A stretch of DNA of 64,000 nucleotides from Gp13-AA77 sp035578005 (GCA_035578005.1 DATJYK010000181.1:1-64000), one strand, 5' to 3'; counted from the stretch's first letter, positions 26,095-35,392 are shown. Program-made: numbers and translations. The notes: a model not told the origin generated them from the sequence alone.

Positions 26095-26307
26095 GCATAC
26101 CGAGCATGCAGAGCACGGGCTGGAAGCCCGTGCTCGGCGGGACTAAAGTCCCGCCCTTTCCGAATCCTCGGAACAGAAATGCGGGCTAGGGCGCTTGTGG
26201 CCGCCAAAAATGACTGAACTGCGTCGAAATGGGCGGGCACAAGGCCCGCCCAGGCACGGGCTGGAAGCCCGTGCCACGTGGCATGGCCATCTTGGCCATG
26301 CTGTTGA
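26095..26307. repeat. Cluster of short hairpin repeats before the MetE-like gene
   Basis: The gap is packed with hairpins: GCACGGGCTGGAAGCCCGTG occurs twice (about 26113 and 26260), GGCGGGACTAAAGTCCCGCC once (about 26138), GGGCGGGCACAAGGCCCGCC once (about 26230), and GGCATGGCCATCTTGGCCATG near 26282. No promoter or riboswitch for the downstream gene can be read among them. A related CACGGGCATCTTGCCCGTG hairpin lies at about 31792. Confidence 0.75.
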
Positions 26308-27459
26308 ATGTCCAAACATCGGAGCATGCAGAGAACGAGACCGCCATTCCGCGCCGACCATGTCGGCAGTCTGCTGAGACCTGCGGAACTCAAGCAGGCG
26401 CGCGCCCGCCATGAGAGTGGCGAGATCAGCGCGGAAGAGTTGCGGGCCGTCGAAGACCGCAGCATCCAAGCCGTCATCGCCAAGCAGGCAGAGATCGGCT
26501 TGCGCAGCGCCACGGATGGCGAGTTCCGGCGTGCGATGTGGCACTTTGACTTTCTCGAGCGGCTTGAGGGTTGCGAGCCTTTCACTCCCGCCAGTGGAAT
26601 CGCGTTCAAAGGAACCGTGACGAAACCGAAGGGCGTGAGGGTGGTAGGTAAAGTGGGCTTCAGCGGCCACCCCATGATTGAGCACTTCGGGTTTCTGGCC
26701 GCGTACACTCGGGGCGCCACGCCCAAGATGACCCTTCCTTCGCCGAGCGTCCTTCATTTTCGCGGCGGACGGAAAGCTATCAGTGAAGCGGTGTATCCCG
26801 ACTTGAACGATTTCTATCGCGATCTCGGACGGGCTTACAACGCGGCCGTGCAGGCCTTCGCCGCTGCCGGCTGCCGCTATTTGCAGCTCGACGAGACGAA
26901 CCTCGCTTACTTGTGCGATCCGGAACAGCGCCAGGCCGTGCGCGACCGCGGCGAGGATCCAGAGCAACTCCCCGCTGTCTACGCGCAATTGATCAACGCG
27001 GCCATTGCGGGCCGCCCCGCTGACATGACGATCACGATGCATCTCTGCCGCGGCAATTTCCGCTCGAGCTGGATTGCCCAGGGCGGATACGAGCCTGTCG
27101 CGGAGATTCTCTTCAACCAGATTGGCGTGGACGGCTACTTCATGGAGTATGACACCGACCGCGCCGGCGGATTCGAGCCCTTGCGCTTGGTACCCAAGGG
27201 AAAGGTCGTAGTACTGGGACTGGTTACCTCGAAGAGCGGCCAACTCGAATCGAAGGATGACATCAAGCGCCGGATCGAGCAAGCGGCGCGCTACATCGAT
27301 GCCGATCAGCTATGCCTCAGCCCGCAGTGCGGTTTCGCCAGCACGGAAGAGGGCAATCTCCTGAGCGAGGCGGAACAGTGGGCAAAGCTCTCGCATATCG
27401 TTGAGATCGCCCGTGAGGTTTGGGGAGAGGAATCACTCGTCACAAGTCAGATATCTTGA
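26308..27459 (+). CDS. Cobalamin-independent methionine synthase II-like protein (MetE C-terminal family)
   Basis: The protein has 383 residues; a start at the ATG at 26326 is equally possible. It begins 'PPFRADHVGSLLRPAEL', the mark of the stand-alone MetE C-terminal family (YxjG/YxjH group). Zinc-ligand motifs are seen: His and Cys in 'ITMHLCRGNFRS', Cys in 'LSPQCGFAST', and Glu in 'QLDETNLAYL'. Family members transfer methyl groups to thiols, or in other lineages act on thiol substrates. The full-length N-terminal half of MetE is absent. The first codons lie within repeat sequence, so the true start is uncertain. The esterase gene follows after 13 bases. Confidence 0.87.
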   Translation: MSKHRSMQRTRPPFRADHVGSLLRPAELKQARARHESGEISAEELRAVEDRSIQAVIAKQAEIGLRSATDGEFRRAMWHFDFLERLEGCEPFTPASGIAFKGTVTKPKGVRVVGKVGFSGHPMIEHFGFLAAYTRGATPKMTLPSPSVLHFRGGRKAISEAVYPDLNDFYRDLGRAYNAAVQAFAAAGCRYLQLDETNLAYLCDPEQRQAVRDRGEDPEQLPAVYAQLINAAIAGRPADMTITMHLCRGNFRSSWIAQGGYEPVAEILFNQIGVDGYFMEYDTDRAGGFEPLRLVPKGKVVVLGLVTSKSGQLESKDDIKRRIEQAARYIDADQLCLSPQCGFASTEEGNLLSEAEQWAKLSHIVEIAREVWGEESLVTSQIS

Positions 27460-27472
27460 TAGGGAGACACCC

Positions 27473-29065
27473 ATGACTTACTGCGGACGACTAAGCACAA
27501 CGGGTGCACTGTTACTTACCGTAGTTACCGTAGCTTTAGCCAGCACAGCAAAGGCGGCAGACCAAGTGAAGATCGAAAGCGGCATTGTAGAAGGCACAGT
27601 CAACTCGGATTCCTCGGTTCGAATCTTCAGGGGGATTCCATTTGCCGCGCCACCCGTCGGAGACCTGCGCTGGCGCCCGCCTCAGCCCGTGCAGCCCTGG
27701 ACCGGAGTGCGTAAGGCCGTCGACTTCGGCCCTCGCTGCGTTCAAGGCAGGGTATTCGGCGACATTGTATTTCGGGATTCCGGGATGAGTGAAGATTGCC
27801 TTTCCCTCACCATCTGGACGCCTGCCCGTTCTGCGTCTGACGGGCTTCCGGTATACGTCTGGTTTTACGGCGGCGGCTTCGCTGCCGGCGCGGGTGACGA
27901 GGCCCGATACGATGGAGAAAGCTTTGCGAAGCACGGCATCGTGGTTGTCAACGTGAACTACCGGTTGGGCATCTTTAGCTTCTTCGCTCACCCGGAGCTC
28001 ACGAAGGAATCGCGGCACCACGCCTCAGGAAACTATGGACTGCTCGATCAAGTTGCGGGACTCGAATGGGTGCGCCGCAACATCGCCGCGTTTGGCGGAG
28101 ATCCCCAAAAGGTGACCATCGGTGGTGAATCGGCCGGGTCGCTCTCCGTGTGCGGACTGATGGCCTCACCGCTTTCCCGCGATCTGTTTCAACAAGCGAT
28201 CGGTGAAAGCGGAGCTTTCTTCGGGCTGGTCGGCGGACACGGAATGCCGTCACTGGCCGAGGCTGAGAAGGAAGGCTTAGAGTTCGCGGCGACGGCGGGC
28301 AAAGATCTGGCCGGGCTGCGCAGCATGTCCGCTGACGATCTGCTCAAGGAGGCCTCGAAGAAGGACAACGGATTCGGATTCTGGCCCATCGTGGACGGCT
28401 ATTTTCTTCCTGCCGACGTTGCCACGATTTACGCGGAAGGAAAGCAAAGCCAGGTGCCGCTGTTGGCCGGCTGGAACGCGGACGAGATTCGAATGAGCGT
28501 CCTCATGGCGAAGGAGAAGCCTAACGCCAAGACGTTCACCGAGCAATTGCACAAGGACTTCGGCGACAAAGCCGACGCCGCTCTGAAGGTTTATGGCGCG
28601 TCCACGGACGAAGAGGCGCTCCAGTCAGCGGGCGACCTGGCCAGTGACCGGTTCATTGTCTACGGCACCTGGAAATGGATCGAAGAACAGACCGCTACAG
28701 GAAAGCCGGTGTACCGCTACCAGTTCGACCGCACCGTGCCGATCCCTGACGCGGAGAAGGGTACAGGCCTGAAGACTTTTGGCGCCGCCCACGCTTCGGA
28801 ATTGGAATACGTGTTCACCATGCTCGATTCGAAGAAAGCGGACTGGCAGCCTGACGACTATCAAGTGGCGAAGACCATGAACGCATACTGGGCGAACTTC
28901 ATCAAGACCGGCGACCCTAACGGCTCCGGCCTCGCGAAGTGGCCGCAATTCGGCAAAACACACGAGGTGATGCACCTCAACGTTGAGTGCCAAGCCAAGC
29001 CCGAACAGCATCGCGACCGCTACGAGTTCCTCGGCTCCCTTTCCGCCCCTGTTAATGCTCGATGA
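27473..29065 (+). CDS. Secreted type-B carboxylesterase
   Basis: The protein has 530 residues from the ATG at 27473 (AGGGAGACACCC upstream). It has a signal peptide (about residues 10-27, TGALLLTVVTVALASTAKAA), then 'FRGIPFAAPPVGDLRWRPPQ', oxyanion-hole 'WFYGGGFAAGAGDEARYDG', the nucleophile Ser in 'GGESAGSLSV', the acidic residue around 'NADEIRMSVL' and His in 'GAAHASELEYVF'. This is the carboxylesterase type B / para-nitrobenzyl esterase fold. It is likely periplasmic or secreted and hydrolyses carboxylic esters of unknown type. It follows the MetE-like gene closely and may share its transcript. Confidence 0.9.
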   Translation: MTYCGRLSTTGALLLTVVTVALASTAKAADQVKIESGIVEGTVNSDSSVRIFRGIPFAAPPVGDLRWRPPQPVQPWTGVRKAVDFGPRCVQGRVFGDIVFRDSGMSEDCLSLTIWTPARSASDGLPVYVWFYGGGFAAGAGDEARYDGESFAKHGIVVVNVNYRLGIFSFFAHPELTKESRHHASGNYGLLDQVAGLEWVRRNIAAFGGDPQKVTIGGESAGSLSVCGLMASPLSRDLFQQAIGESGAFFGLVGGHGMPSLAEAEKEGLEFAATAGKDLAGLRSMSADDLLKEASKKDNGFGFWPIVDGYFLPADVATIYAEGKQSQVPLLAGWNADEIRMSVLMAKEKPNAKTFTEQLHKDFGDKADAALKVYGASTDEEALQSAGDLASDRFIVYGTWKWIEEQTATGKPVYRYQFDRTVPIPDAEKGTGLKTFGAAHASELEYVFTMLDSKKADWQPDDYQVAKTMNAYWANFIKTGDPNGSGLAKWPQFGKTHEVMHLNVECQAKPEQHRDRYEFLGSLSAPVNAR

Positions 29066-29097
29066 GCTTAGCGCGCAACAGCAAGTAGCCTCAAGCC

Positions 29098-29784
29098 ATG
29101 AACATTCTCCTTTTCGGCGCGACAGGCATGGTCGGCCAAGGCGTGCTGCGTGAGTGCCTCGCCGACCCGGAGGTGCAATCGGCACAGGCCGTGGGCCGGA
29201 GCGCCACCGGGGCACTGCATCCAAAGCTGCGGGAGATTGTGCACCAGGACCTCTTCCACTATGAGACGCTCGAAGGCCAACTCACGGGATTTGATGCCTG
29301 CTTCTTCTGTCTCGGCATCTCATCCACAGGCATGAAGGAAGAGGACTACGAGCGCGTGACCTTCGGGATCACGATGGCGGCGGCAGAGGTCTTGTCCCGG
29401 CTCAATCGGCAGATGACTTTTGTCTACGTCTCGGGTGCCGGGACGGACAGCAGCGAAAGGGGACGCACGATGTGGGCGCGCGTCAAAGGAAAGACGGAGA
29501 ACGCTCTGCTCCGATTGCCCTTCGCGGCGGCGTACATGTTCCGCCCTGGAATCATCCAGCCTCTCGATGGGATCCGGTCAAAGACGCCCGTCTATCAAGT
29601 GTTCTATACGCTCGCCAGACCGCTGCTGCCATTGCTGCGTGCCGCGTTTCCGAATCAGGTTCTGACCACCCGGCAGATTGGGCAAGCCATGCTGTCCGTC
29701 GCACGCCACGGCTTTCCAAAACGCATCTTGGAGAGCGGAGACATCCGCGCGGCTGCTCATCTGTCACCTACGCGAGCAAAGTAG
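29098..29784 (+). CDS. Rossmann-fold NAD(P)-binding protein (atypical SDR)
   Basis: The protein has 228 residues. It begins with the dinucleotide-binding motif 'LLFGATGMVGQGVLRE' and continues with 'DACFFCLGISSTGM', 'YERVTFGITMAAAEVL', 'FVYVSGAGTDSSERGRTMWA', with Lys in 'RVKGKTENALL'. This matches the short NAD(P)-binding epimerase-like family related to HTATIP2/YbjT. The Tyr-x3-Lys motif is not intact, so catalysis is uncertain. It starts 32 bases after the esterase and ends 31 bases before the permease, in the same direction. Confidence 0.8.
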   Translation: MNILLFGATGMVGQGVLRECLADPEVQSAQAVGRSATGALHPKLREIVHQDLFHYETLEGQLTGFDACFFCLGISSTGMKEEDYERVTFGITMAAAEVLSRLNRQMTFVYVSGAGTDSSERGRTMWARVKGKTENALLRLPFAAAYMFRPGIIQPLDGIRSKTPVYQVFYTLARPLLPLLRAAFPNQVLTTRQIGQAMLSVARHGFPKRILESGDIRAAAHLSPTRAK

Positions 29785-29815
29785 ATGCTAACCTGAGGCG
29801 AGGAGGTGCGCACTC

Positions 29816-31738
29816 GTGGCGCAACCCGAGGGCAGCGCTAAAGCTCAGAAGAAAACTCTCGGCTGGATTGAGTCGCTGGCGGGCGTACTGTTTGGAAAGC
29901 CGCTGGCCACCAGCGAGGAGAGAGCCGAGAGGATCGGATGGGCCGCAGGCGTTCCCATTTTTGGCCTGGACGCCCTCAGTTCGGCCGCTTACGGTCCCGA
30001 AGCGGCGCTTACTCTGCTGATTGCGCTGGGCGCGGCGGGCATCGCCTACATCCTCCCCATCAGCCTCAGCATTGTCGTCCTGCTTTTCATCGTCTACTTC
30101 TCCTATCGACAGACCATCGCGGCCTATCCGGGAGGCGGCGGATCATACACCGTCTCGCGCGAGAACCTGGGACCATACGCTGGCTTGCTCGCAGGCGCGG
30201 CGCTGATGGTTGACTATACCTTGACCGCAGCCGTGGGGATCTCGGCCGGTGTAGGCGCTCTCGTCTCGGCGGTGCCGTCGCTGCAGCGCCACACGCTGGG
30301 CATCTGCCTCGCAATCCTGGTGCTGTTGACGATTGTCAACCTGCGCGGCGCCCGCGAGGTGGGCGCGGTGTTCATGATTCCCACGTATCTGTTCATAGGA
30401 ACGCTGATGGGCACCATCGTCCTGGGCGTTTTCAAGTGCCTGATCGCGGGCGGGCATCCCGCGGCCGTGGTGACTCCGTCTCCTCTAGGCAGCCCGACCA
30501 CGGCATTAGGCGCCTGGCTGCTGCTGCAATCGTTTTCCAGTGGCTGCACAGCCATGACCGGCGTCGAGGCAGTAAGCAACGGCGTGAAGGCGTTTCGCGA
30601 GCCGGCTGTGCAATCCGCGCAACGCGCGCTGACGGCCATCATCGGGATCCTAGCTTTGATGCTGGCAGGAATCGCCTACTTGGTGCGAGCCTACCACATT
30701 GGAGCGACGGATCCCGGACAGCCCGGATACCAAAGCGTGCTTTCCATGCTGGTGGCCGCAGTGGCGGGCAAGAATGCGTTCTACTACGTCGCTATGGCTT
30801 CTATTTTGGCTGTGCTGGCGCTCTCCGCCAATACAGCCTTCGCCGACTTCCCGCGTCTTTGCCGCGCCATTGCTGAGGATTGCTACCTGCCTTCGTCCTT
30901 CGCCACGCGCGGAAGAAGATTGATCTACTCGCAAGGCATTTGGGTGCTCGCGATACTCTGCGCCGCGCTCCTTATTTTGTTCGGCGGTGTCACGGACCGG
31001 CTCATCCCGCTTTACGCCATCGGCGCGTTCTTGGCCTTCACCCTGTCTCAGGCCGGCATGGTGATGCATTGGAAGCGAACCGGCGGTGCGGAGGCGCGGC
31101 GCAGCATGTTGGTGAACGGACTCGGAGCGGTAGCTACCGCCGTCACTGTGGCGGTGGTTTCAGTCACGAAGTTCGCGGCTGGCGCTTGGGTGACGGTGCT
31201 CTTGATTCCCGCAATCATCATGGTGATGCTGGGAATTCGCCGCCACTATGACCGCATGCAGGCGGAAACGGCCGATCCGGCGCCTTTAGACCTCGCCGGT
31301 CAGAAACCGCCTCTGGTGGTGGTTCCTGTTGTCCGCTGGAGCAAGATCTCCAAGAGGGCGCTCAGCTTCGCTCTGAACATATCGCCAGACGTCATTGCCT
31401 TGCACATTGATTGTGTGGAAGGCGCGGAAAGCCTCAAAGCAAAATGGCCGGCTCTGGTAAAGGCGCCCGTAGAGAAGGCCGGCTTGCCTCCGCCGAAACT
31501 TATAATCCTCAGGTCGCCATACCGGTTTGTGCTCGGTCCGATCCTGGAATATATTCTGCGCCTGGAAAAAGATCACCCGGACCGCCAAGTGGCAGTGCTG
31601 ATTCCGGAACTCGTGGAGGACCACTGGTACAACTACCTGCTGCACAACCAGCGCGCGCAGTGGCTGAAAGCGCTTTTACTGCTGAAGGGCAACGAGCGGA
31701 TTGTAACCGTTAATGTCCCGTGGTATTTGGCGGACTGA
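29816..31738 (+). CDS. APC-superfamily permease resembling the K+ importer KimA
   Basis: The protein has 640 residues from GTG 29816 (GAGGAGGTGCG upstream). About twelve transmembrane helices cover residues 45-475, with 'DALSSAAYGPEAALTLLIAL', 'SYRQTIAAYPGGGGSYTVSR', 'ENLGPYAGLLAGAALMVDYT', 'SFSSGCTAMTGVEAVSNG' and 'LFGGVTDRLIPLYAIGAFLA'. These segments closely resemble B. subtilis KimA/YdaO, a high-affinity K+/H+ symporter controlled by c-di-AMP, from memory. The last 150 residues are a cytosolic Usp-like domain. Family members also include amino-acid permeases, so the substrate is not proven. Potassium uptake would complement the kdp operon. Confidence 0.82.
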   Translation: MAQPEGSAKAQKKTLGWIESLAGVLFGKPLATSEERAERIGWAAGVPIFGLDALSSAAYGPEAALTLLIALGAAGIAYILPISLSIVVLLFIVYFSYRQTIAAYPGGGGSYTVSRENLGPYAGLLAGAALMVDYTLTAAVGISAGVGALVSAVPSLQRHTLGICLAILVLLTIVNLRGAREVGAVFMIPTYLFIGTLMGTIVLGVFKCLIAGGHPAAVVTPSPLGSPTTALGAWLLLQSFSSGCTAMTGVEAVSNGVKAFREPAVQSAQRALTAIIGILALMLAGIAYLVRAYHIGATDPGQPGYQSVLSMLVAAVAGKNAFYYVAMASILAVLALSANTAFADFPRLCRAIAEDCYLPSSFATRGRRLIYSQGIWVLAILCAALLILFGGVTDRLIPLYAIGAFLAFTLSQAGMVMHWKRTGGAEARRSMLVNGLGAVATAVTVAVVSVTKFAAGAWVTVLLIPAIIMVMLGIRRHYDRMQAETADPAPLDLAGQKPPLVVVPVVRWSKISKRALSFALNISPDVIALHIDCVEGAESLKAKWPALVKAPVEKAGLPPPKLIILRSPYRFVLGPILEYILRLEKDHPDRQVAVLIPELVEDHWYNYLLHNQRAQWLKALLLLKGNERIVTVNVPWYLAD

Positions 31739-31947
31739 TGCTGTCGGCCTTTAGCCCTGCCCACTCCGTAAACTGGAAGCCGCGCCTGTGGCACGGGCAT
31801 CTTGCCCGTGAGGTTTCCAAACATGGCCTGGAAGGCTATGCCACGGCGACCGGATAAACGTGGTCATCCAAGCTTGTTTTGAGGTAAAGTGTCGGATTAC
31901 TTGAAAGGCGGGCGTCGCGCCTTTAGAGGAAACGAGGTGGAAATATA

Positions 31948-33090
31948 ATGCTGTCGCAACGATCAATGCTTACGATCGCCCTGGCGCTGGCCGCGAGTGC
32001 TGCATCCGCAAGGCCTGCTAAAGGAGCTACTCCAGGAGTTACTATGAGCACATTTGGGAAAATGCCGGATGGAGAGACCGTCAATATTTATACGCTTACC
32101 AATCGCAGTGGAATGCAAGTGGCGATTACCAATTACGGCGGCCGCATCGTGTCCCTGATCGTGCCGGACCGCAGCGGTCACATGGATGACGTCGTGCTCG
32201 GGTTCGACAACCTTGACCAGTACCTAGCGACGAACCCTTTCTTCGGCGCGCTGGTGGGCCGCTACGCCAATCGAATCGGAGGCGCCAAGTTCACGCTGGA
32301 TGGCAAGGAATATCATCTCGCGGCCAACGACGGCCCGAACAGCCTGCACGGCGGCCTGAAGGGTTTTGACAAACAGGTGTGGAAGGCGCACGAAGTGCCT
32401 GGGAACCACCCTTCGCTAGAGCTGACTTATCTGAGCAAGGCGGGCGAAGAAAATTACCCCGGCGATCTTTCCGTGAAAGTTGTCTACACCGTAATGGGTG
32501 ACAACTCGCTTCGTATCGACTACAGCGCCACCACAGACAAGGACACCGTGCTGAACCTCACCAACCACTCCTACTTCAATCTCGCCGGCCAGGGAAATGG
32601 CGACATTCTCAAGCAGGAGATGATGATCAACGCGGACTCGTTCACCCCCATCGACGCCACCTTGATTCCCACGGGCGAGATTCGCAAGGTGGAAGGCACT
32701 CCGCTCGACTTCCGCAAGTCGACGCCGATCGGCGAGCGCATCGATGCGGATGACGAGCAGATGAAGTTCGGCAAGGGTTACGACTTCAACTATGTCTTGA
32801 ACCGCACCGGTCCCGGCCTCACGCTAGCGGCGCGCGCAATAGACCCTGGATCGGGCCGGGTGCTGGAAGTGCTCACCACTCAGCCAGGAATTCAGTTTTA
32901 CAGCGGCAACTTTCTTGACGGCACCATTCACGGCCGCGATGGCAAGGTCTACGGAAAGCGGTCGGCGTTCTGCCTGGAGACGCAGCACTTCCCGGACTCC
33001 CCCAACAAGCCCAGCTTCCCCTCAACGGAGCTGAAGCCGGGACAGACCTATCACGAGGTCACGGTGTTCAAGTTTTCGATCATCCACTGA
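31948..33090 (+). CDS. galM: Secreted aldose 1-epimerase (mutarotase)
   Basis: The protein has 380 residues, with a signal peptide (about residues 6-26, SMLTIALALAASAASARPAK). GalM motifs: 'YGGRIVSLIVPDRSG', 'FFGALVGRYANRIGGAKFTL', 'GPNSLHGGLKGFDKQVW', catalytic His in 'NLTNHSYFNLAGQGNGDI' and catalytic Glu in 'AFCLETQHFPDSPNKPSFPS'. It interconverts alpha and beta anomers of sugars such as glucose and galactose. Export suggests a role in periplasmic sugar handling. GAGGTGGAAATATA precedes the ATG. It stands alone between repeat-rich gaps. Confidence 0.9.
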   Translation: MLSQRSMLTIALALAASAASARPAKGATPGVTMSTFGKMPDGETVNIYTLTNRSGMQVAITNYGGRIVSLIVPDRSGHMDDVVLGFDNLDQYLATNPFFGALVGRYANRIGGAKFTLDGKEYHLAANDGPNSLHGGLKGFDKQVWKAHEVPGNHPSLELTYLSKAGEENYPGDLSVKVVYTVMGDNSLRIDYSATTDKDTVLNLTNHSYFNLAGQGNGDILKQEMMINADSFTPIDATLIPTGEIRKVEGTPLDFRKSTPIGERIDADDEQMKFGKGYDFNYVLNRTGPGLTLAARAIDPGSGRVLEVLTTQPGIQFYSGNFLDGTIHGRDGKVYGKRSAFCLETQHFPDSPNKPSFPSTELKPGQTYHEVTVFKFSIIH

Positions 33091-33453
33091 GCGAGGACGC
33101 AGCGTCGGACGCCCCGACTTCAGTTTGGTTCCAGCGTGGCGTGGACCCCCGCCTCCGCGGGGGTGACGTTTCAGGATGTAGGAGCTCTTCTTCGAAGACC
33201 GGTCATTCCCGCGGAGGCGGGAATCCACCGCCGTCATTCCCGCCACAAAACGCCCTCACTCCCGCGGAGGCGGGAATCCACCGCCGTCATTCCCGTCAAT
33301 AAAACGCCGTCATTCCTGCGGAGGCGGGAATCCACCGCTGTATCCGGCGCAACACTGTAGCGGCGGTCTCTGACCGCCGTGTTTTATGAACCGACAGATT
33401 AGACCGGCGCAAATGCCGGCGGTCAGAGACCGCCGCTACAAACGCAATCCTCT
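33091..33453. repeat. dRS3-like palindrome cluster
   Basis: No gene is seen. Four or five palindromes of the form ATTCCCGCGGAGGCGGGAAT occur between about 33136 and 33345, separated by short spacers (CACCGCCGTC, ACAAAACGCC). They follow an inverted half (GGACCCCCGCCTCCGCGGGG). A further inverted pair, GTAGCGGCGGTCTCTGACCG and GGTCAGAGACCGCCGCTAC, lies at about 33357-33437. The sequence class matches the 20-base dRS3 repeat of Neisseria (ATTCCC-N8-GGGAAT). ORFs rich in 'HSRAGGN' read through such arrays are artefacts. Confidence 0.85.
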
Positions 33454-33909
33454 TTAGAGGCCCACGACCTCGTGAACGGCAACTTGCTCGCGAACGGGTT
33501 CTTCTTTGACTCCATTGTGCTCGCCGTTCGGAATGGGCATATGGCACTGGCCCTCGAAAAAGCCTCCGGGCTCAATCACCAGCACCGGAGTGGTGATGTT
33601 GCCCAGCACAACTCCGCGAGCCCTGATCTCCAGCTTTTCGGACGCCTTCGCATTGCCCTTGAGCTTTCCGGAAATATTGATGGTGTGAGCCAGCAGGTCC
33701 GCGGCAACGTCTCCCGCGTCGTCTACCGTCACGGTTCCTTCTGATGTCACCTTTCCCTTGAACACGGAATTCAGGCAAACGTCGCCGGAAGAGGCCTTCA
33801 GAGAACCCTCGAATTCGGTTCCCGGACCCATGAGCGCAACCAGCCCTACGTCAGATCCGCCAGAAGACGCGCCATTGTGTCCTTTCAGCTTTCCGATGTT
33901 TAAGTCCAT
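33454..33909 (-). CDS. Bactofilin-family polymer-forming protein
   Basis: The protein has 151 residues from the ATG at 33909 (AAGGAG 6 bases upstream). The central part (about 30-125) is a right-handed beta-helix: 'GPGTEFEGSLKASSGDVCLN', 'SVFKGKVTSEGTVTVDDAGD', 'VAADLLAHTINISGKLKGNA', 'KLEIRARGVVLGNITTPVLV', 'IEPGGFFEGQC'. Short flexible tails flank it. Bactofilins form filaments without nucleotides and organise cell shape, stalks or DNA-segregation partners. The parAB genes lie 600 bases downstream on the same strand, but the gap is repeat-filled, so they are not one operon. The call is firm; the partner is unknown. Confidence 0.88.
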   Translation of the reverse strand: MDLNIGKLKGHNGASSGGSDVGLVALMGPGTEFEGSLKASSGDVCLNSVFKGKVTSEGTVTVDDAGDVAADLLAHTINISGKLKGNAKASEKLEIRARGVVLGNITTPVLVIEPGGFFEGQCHMPIPNGEHNGVKEEPVREQVAVHEVVGL

Positions 33910-34516
33910 ATCGGCTCCTTTACCCCCGCAAAATTTGTGGCCATCCCTTACCAATAGGCCGAGCACGGGGCAAGCCGAACCGAGTCAGAACCGGCACAAA
34001 AGCCACGACACAACTGCCCCGACCCGGTGGCCATCGAAGCTGCCACCTTCCCATCCGCGCTACCCCAGTGCTTCCCGAAATCGTTACACGAAGGCAGCGA
34101 CAAAAGCAAGCGTTACTATTCGAAGGTTGTGGGTCAGTTTGAGGTGGCACGGGCGTCTCGCCCGTGGAAACTCACGGCCAAGATGGCAGTGCCACCTCAA
34201 ACTGGCCCACTACCTATTCGAAGATACCGGCGTCGTTTGCCGGGCCAAACCCTTCGAGGCGGAGTCGCCCCAAACACAGTCATTCCCGCGCAGGCGGGAA
34301 TCTATTGCCGAAGGCGTTCGAAAAAATGGATTCCCGCCTTCGCGGGAATGACTGCGTTCGGAAGCCCAAATGACTGGCGTTCGGAGTTCGAATGACTGGC
34401 GTTGGGGTTCGAATGACTGGCCTTGGGGTTCGAATGACTGGCCTTGGGACTTCCGATGACCGCGTCAAGTGACTGCGTTCGGGGCTTCGGGGTAAGCGGC
34501 GTCTATTTAAATAGTA
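33910..34516. repeat. Repeat-filled gap between bactofilin and parB
   Basis: No gene is convincing in these 607 bases. At 34130-34208 GTGGGTCAGTTTGAGGTGGC and GCCACCTCAAACTGGCCCAC enclose a CACGGGCGTCTCGCCCGTG hairpin. At 34280-34352 two dRS3-like palindromes face each other. From about 34375 to 34450 a 20-25-base unit containing GAATGACTGGC repeats four times in tandem with small changes, ending in ATTTAAATAG next to the parB stop. The tandem stretch looks like slippage of the palindrome's tail. Confidence 0.8.
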
Positions 34517-35392
34517 TTACCTTTCAGCCTGTCCGGCCAATAGTTCATAGATTCGGTTCAGGTCTTCGGCCGAGAAGTAGCTTATTTCGATCTTACCTCG
34601 TTCGCCGTCTCCGGTAATTTTCACTTTGGTCCCTAGCTTTCTTTCGAGATTCAGAACGGCCGCTCGTACGTTGGAGTCTTGCCTAGGTTGTGGCGCTTCT
34701 GCGAGCAAAGGACGAGTTTCCTGGCGCCCGCGTTCAGAGGTGATCCTTTCAGCTTCTCTCACCGACAGGCCGCGGGAGGCGATCTTTTCCGCGAGGCGCA
34801 GTTGCTCGGCTTCGTCTGGAACGCTCAGCAAGGCACGGGCGTGTCCGGCAGTAAGCTCCTTTTGTTCAATCATTTGTTGGATCTTGGCGGGCAACTTCAG
34901 CAGGCGTAAGCTGTTGGTTACGGTCACGCGGTTGATGCCGAGTCGGGCCGCAATCTCCTCCTGGCTTTCCCCGAAGCGGTCCTGCAGCACTTTGTAGGCG
35001 CGTGCAGCCTCGAGAGGTCCAAGATCGTCGCGAAGAATGTTCTCGGTGAGGGCCAGCTCAAGCATCTCCTTGTCCTCTAAGTCCTTTACCAACGCAGGGA
35101 TAGTCTGCAATCCAGCGAGTTTTGCGGCACGCCAGCGCCGCTCGCCGGCCACCAGTTGGTAGCGCTCGCCCATGGGCCGCACAAGTACCGGCTGGATAAT
35201 GCCCTTGGCCTTCACGGACTCGGAAAGCTCAGAGAGTTCCGCTTCGTCGAATAAGGTTCGGGGCTGGAACGGATTGGCGTCGATGAGCTCGACCGCGACT
35301 GTCGCCTCCGGCTCTGCGGTCGCGACGGCTGAAGGAGCCTCAGGCTCCCGGATCAGGGCGCTCAGGCCCCGTCCCAGTGCCTTGCGAGTCAT
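34517..35392 (-). CDS. parB: Chromosome-partitioning protein ParB
   Basis: The protein has 291 residues from the ATG at 35392 (GGAGG 9 bases upstream). It starts 'KALGRGLSALI', the usual ParB leader, and has the CTP-binding core 'ANPFQPRTLFDEAELSELSE', 'ENILRDDLGPLEAARAYKVL' and 'YQLVAGERRWRAAKLAG' (the GERRWRA box). The helix-turn-helix 'EEIAARLGINRVTVTNSLRL' binds parS. The C-terminal dimerisation domain is complete. Its start lies inside the end of parA (53-base overlap), so the two are co-transcribed. Two parS sites lie 1-3.2 kb upstream. Confidence 0.96.
   Translation of the reverse strand: MTRKALGRGLSALIREPEAPSAVATAEPEATVAVELIDANPFQPRTLFDEAELSELSESVKAKGIIQPVLVRPMGERYQLVAGERRWRAAKLAGLQTIPALVKDLEDKEMLELALTENILRDDLGPLEAARAYKVLQDRFGESQEEIAARLGINRVTVTNSLRLLKLPAKIQQMIEQKELTAGHARALLSVPDEAEQLRLAEKIASRGLSVREAERITSERGRQETRPLLAEAPQPRQDSNVRAAVLNLERKLGTKVKITGDGERGKIEISYFSAEDLNRIYELLAGQAER

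Noticed and set aside
33136..33360. Protein-coding ORF rich in 'HSRAGGN' / 'IPAEAGIH'
   Set aside because: It is a read-through of dRS3-like palindromes; the same peptide arises at 34.3, 36.3, 39.5 and 40.3 kb wherever the repeat occurs.
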